22,069 nt of DNA from a virus, in the IMG/VR virus record IMGVR_UViG_3300029309_000077, positions 1 to 22,069 of that record; one strand, 5' to 3'. A program made the position numbers and the translations under genes. The notes under the pieces were generated by a model. That model saw only the letters and a list, made by a program, of their open reading frames with translations, ran no database searches and had not been told where the DNA came from. Numbering within the stretch: position 1 is the stretch's first letter; each line of letters opens with the position of its first letter. Shown piece by piece: positions 20,101-22,069 of this stretch.

Positions 20101-21274
20101 TGTTGGTACAGCTCCAACTGTAGACACTATGACTGGTGATGGTTCAGATACTACTCTAGCATTAAGTACAACTCCTTCATCTGAGAATCAAACATTCGTA
20201 ACGATTGATGGTGTTGTTCAACATAAAGACACTTATTCAATATCGGGTAGCACACTAACATTCAGTGCTGCTCCTCCTACTGGTACAAAAGTAGAATGTG
20301 TAACATTTAGTAATGTAGCTGTAACTACTTTTGAAGACGCTGATGGCGATACTAAGATACAAGTAGAAGAGAGTTCTGATGAAGATGTTATAAGATTTGA
20401 TATAGCAGGTGCAGAAGACTTTACCATGACTGCTAATAGCTTTAATGTTTTATCAGGAAGTAAAATTGACTTAAATGGTACAGAACTTATTCTTGATGAT
20501 GATGGTGATACATCAATAACTGCAGATACTGACGACCAAATAGATTTTAAAATTGGTGGAACAGATAGATTATCTTTAGGGTCTGATGGAAAATTAAAAG
20601 TTACCGAAATAGCACACATTACATCTGGTAATTTAGAAATAGGTAACGGTGACGAAAAACAAATATTTGATGCATCAGATGCTGCAATAAAATTCCAAAC
20701 TGCTGATACTGAAAGAATGCGTATTCTTAGTGGAGGTGGAGTAGCTATTGGCGGTACAACAGCAGTCTACACTTTAGAAGTTCATGGTACAACTATTTTT
20801 AGAGGTTCAACTTATGCACATACAACTATGCCACTTTCAGATGCTACTTATGATTTAGGTCATAGTTCTTACAGATGGAGAAATATTTATTACTCAGGTA
20901 GTTTTAATCCTTCTGATAAAAATGAAAAAAATACTATCACTAATAGTGACTTAGGTTTAGATTTTATAAATAGATTATCGCCTGTATCTTATAAATATAA
21001 TAATGGTACTAGTGGAAGAACACACTATGGTTTACTTGCACAGGATGTTGAAAGTGTCCTATCAGACATAAGTAAGACAGGACAGGACTTTGCAGGGTGG
21101 GCAAAAGCTGAGCCTAGTGAAGCACCTAAACACGAAGAAAATCCTGTAACTGATACTAGATATTTTCTGAACTATTCAGAATTTATTGCACCAATGATAA
21201 AAGCATTACAAGAGGCAGATGACAAAATAGAAGCTCTTACTGCCCGAATAGAAACTTTAGAGGGAGGAGAATAA
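17126..21274 (+). CDS. Large tail fibre with S74 intramolecular chaperone (1382 aa)
   Basis: This tail fibre probably binds the host surface. Residues 1-60 (MAQNYTRQSSFSDGDTITAA, then GHRHDGSAGQGGN) form a common phage fibre attachment domain. Residues 208-337 hold ten 13-residue repeats (consensus TSTAAELNILDGV). Residues 340-920 are a Gly/Ser/Thr-rich beta shaft, with GNLTVTGTT repeats. About residues 924-1062 contain two similar beta domains (GDGSTTAFTLN and IDGVYQ phrases). The YDLG...WRNI motif occurs twice (about 177 and 1242). The C-terminus is a peptidase S74 chaperone with Ser1263-Lys1268 (SDKNEK), matching the known Ser-Lys autocleavage dyad, and a coiled-coil end. Cleavage before Ser1263 would leave a mature fibre of about 1262 residues. 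Confidence 0.92.
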   Translation: MAQNYTRQSSFSDGDTITAALFNNEYNQLVNAFAYSSSSASSTGHRHDGSAGQGGNIFKIGDLDFLNKIEVDSTNNRLGFYVEVSSSAVEQIRVQDGALVPVTDSDVDIGTSSLYFKDAFIDSITTTGNVAVGGNLTVTGTTTFNGGTITMGDAATDNVVFGADVDSSIIPDDDDTYDLGSASQQWRNIFIDGTAEIDTLALDGTTVTSTAAELNILDGVTSTAAELNILDGVTSTTAELNILDGVTSTTAELNILDGVTSTTAELNILDGVTATTAELNILDGVTSTAAELNILDGVTSTAAELNILDGVTATAAEINALDGITSTVTELNIVDGNTSATSTTLADADRVVVNDNGTMVQVALTDFETYFESALDTLSNVTTVGALNAGSITSGFGAINNGSSAITTTGTITYGSLSDGTITVTAFVDEDDMSSNSATLIPTQQSVKAYVDTQLTAEDLDVTTDSGTIAIDLDSETLTIGGTSNEIETSATGNAVTIGIPAAAQITTSLGVGGGSTNGVQISQGAIAIKNGGTQSYIDFYCESNNAHRARLQAPAHANFSGDIVATLPATTGTLALTSSDITGNAATATALATARTIHGVSFDGTANIDLTEVVQDTVGAMFSSNTETGIAATYEDGDGTIDLVIGSGVITNAMLAGSIANAKLANSSITVSDGSNSTATALGGTITFSGTSNEVEVAESSGTITVGLPNDVTVGNNLTVSGNLTVSGTTTQTGPIVSDDNFTGLLNSNTGNSSDFGFFGKYVESSTTKFAGLFFDASTDNTFRLFTDTQTEPAATVNTSATGYAAANLVTGGITATTGTFSGAVSGTTGTFSGDLAVDTNVLKVDTSNNRIGVNQASPTVSIDAGSNTDAILVPVGTTAQRPSGAAGQFRFNTTLGKFEGHNGTSFGEIGGSSGSGGSSSAFSKNTFAGDGSTTAFTLNTSMTNEDGLIVFIDGVYQADNVYSVSGTTLTFATAPVNSRVIEVFQFEGGIVGTAPTVDTMTGDGSDTTLALSTTPSSENQTFVTIDGVVQHKDTYSISGSTLTFSAAPPTGTKVECVTFSNVAVTTFEDADGDTKIQVEESSDEDVIRFDIAGAEDFTMTANSFNVLSGSKIDLNGTELILDDDGDTSITADTDDQIDFKIGGTDRLSLGSDGKLKVTEIAHITSGNLEIGNGDEKQIFDASDAAIKFQTADTERMRILSGGGVAIGGTTAVYTLEVHGTTIFRGSTYAHTTMPLSDATYDLGHSSYRWRNIYYSGSFNPSDKNEKNTITNSDLGLDFINRLSPVSYKYNNGTSGRTHYGLLAQDVESVLSDISKTGQDFAGWAKAEPSEAPKHEENPVTDTRYFLNYSEFIAPMIKALQEADDKIEALTARIETLEGGE
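17747..18136 (+). repeat. Ten 39-bp (13-residue) tandem repeats in fibre gene
   Basis: Ten successive 39-bp units encode TSTAAELNILDGV or close variants; the last two (AAEINALDGI, VTELNIVDGN) are diverged. The amino acids are nearly constant while codons vary widely between units, so the repetition is preserved by protein selection and is old rather than a recent slippage. The period fits a short beta-turn element along a trimeric fibre shaft. Confidence 0.95.
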
Positions 21275-21275
21275 T

Positions 21276-22069
21276 ATGGCACTTACAAAAATATCAAGAA
21301 GCTTATTAGACACAGGAATCTCTGATAGCTCTGATGCTACTGCTATAACTATTAATAGTTCTGAGAATGTTGGTATAGGAACTACATCAGTTACTTCTTC
21401 AATAGGCTGGACTCCAAAATTAGTTTTAGATGCTACAAGTGCTGCACTAATTTTAAAAGGTGTCAATAGTCAAGAAAATGCGATTGGTGTATCAAATGGT
21501 ATGTATCTTGATAGCATGGGTTCAACCACAGGGTCTTATAATAGCTTTTACTTTAGAAATACAAGCACTAACAGTAGTTTTTCTGCGTCAGAAAGAATGC
21601 GAATTGATTCTTCTGGTAACTTGCTTTTAGGAACTACAAGCACAGCACAAGATTCTGGTGCTGGGGTCAAATTAAAAGATGATGGAAATGCTCGTTGTTT
21701 TTTAGTCGGTGCTAGTGATTCTGGTGAGGGTTTTTCAATGCACAATGGTTCTGTTTACAGATTTTTCGTAGGCTACAATGGAACAGTAAATGCTACTAAT
21801 GCTTCTATTTCTGCAATTTCAGATGGCAGACTAAAAGAAAATATCAGAGATTTAGATAAAGGTTTAGAAGATATTTTAAAACTGAAGCCTAGACTTTTTG
21901 ATTGGAAAAAAGGCGAAGGCTCAGATAAAAAAAATGTATCTGGTTTTATTGCTCAAGAAGCAGAAGAAGCTGGTTTTGAAGAATTTATTGGTGGTTGGAA
22001 GCATGAAGAATTACCTGATGCAAAATCATTTGCACAAGGCGGACTTATTCCAGCATTAGTAAAATCTAT
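21276..22069 (+). CDS. Second tail fibre with S74 chaperone, partial at right edge
   Basis: The gene is open for 264 codons and leaves the window. It starts MALTKISRSLLDTGISDSSD; the phrase GISDSSDATAITI, then VGIGTTS, is shared with the gene at 14250. The middle reads like a fibre (ERMRIDSSGNLLLGTTS). From Ser182 an S74 chaperone domain begins: SDGRLKENI gives the Ser182-Lys187 dyad, followed by LKPRLFDWKKG and SGFIAQEAEEAGF, the usual 'L-P-x-x-F-W ... G-x-IAQE' hallmarks. GGAGGAG precedes the ATG one base after the larger fibre's stop. Only the last part of the chaperone is missing. Confidence 0.9.
   Translation, partial: MALTKISRSLLDTGISDSSDATAITINSSENVGIGTTSVTSSIGWTPKLVLDATSAALILKGVNSQENAIGVSNGMYLDSMGSTTGSYNSFYFRNTSTNSSFSASERMRIDSSGNLLLGTTSTAQDSGAGVKLKDDGNARCFLVGASDSGEGFSMHNGSVYRFFVGYNGTVNATNASISAISDGRLKENIRDLDKGLEDILKLKPRLFDWKKGEGSDKKNVSGFIAQEAEEAGFEEFIGGWKHEELPDAKSFAQGGLIPALVKS

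Overview
The window looks like part of the genome of a tailed, short-tailed (podovirus-type) double-stranded DNA phage from an AT-rich aquatic, most likely marine, bacterial host. The evidence is a contiguous packaging and virion module (small and large terminase, portal, scaffold, coat, neck, tail hub, fibres) with no tail tube, tape measure or sheath gene. Genes are very dense with TAATG/ATGA stop-start overlaps, base composition is low-GC, and there are many tiny lysine-rich proteins. The promoters are ordinary bacterial sigma-70 type, so at least these genes appear to be read by host RNA polymerase. Virion gene types and order (a ~730-residue portal, scaffold, coat, neck adaptor, beta-propeller-like hub) resemble P22-like podoviruses. 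Host assignment is inference only.

Layout. Positions 1-2512 (minus strand) hold at least 13 tiny genes in one tight operon. Most are unrecognised, and they are probably early, host-takeover genes. Positions 2513-2710 form a divergent control region, followed by a single plus-strand gene at 2711-3010. Positions 3011-3734 contain no convincing gene but many signals: a perfect DnaA-box match, inverted repeats, a 9-bp-phased GTCT array, and three sigma-70 promoters packed into 100 bp. One of these is a perfect-consensus promoter firing leftward. Another should start transcription at or within a base of the terminase small-subunit ATG, giving a leaderless message.

Positions 3735-8069 run from the small to the large terminase. 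Between them lie a cluster of tiny, strongly basic proteins with overlapping ends, an intact iscU iron-sulfur scaffold gene and a 40-residue membrane peptide. Positions 8069-12930 are the head module: portal, an overprinted gene inside the portal 3' end, an acidic Met-rich protein with an EF-hand-like loop, a structured intergenic leader, scaffold, coat protein and a UUCG-loop terminator. The coat gene is broken near its 3' end; the two parts lie in different frames, and sequence is probably missing between them. Positions 12942-22069 are the neck and tail module: neck adaptor, a fibre-like cassette, beta-propeller-like hub, and a 1382-residue fibre with ten 13-residue repeats and a C-terminal S74 chaperone. 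A second S74 fibre runs off the right edge.

How it works together: leftward early genes and rightward late genes flank a signal-rich control/origin-like region. The late operon is laid out in assembly order: terminase, head, neck, hub, fibres. The unusual content is the metabolic gene iscU embedded between the terminase genes, the promoter architecture at 3631-3735, the structured leader before the scaffold gene, and the overprinted gene in the portal.
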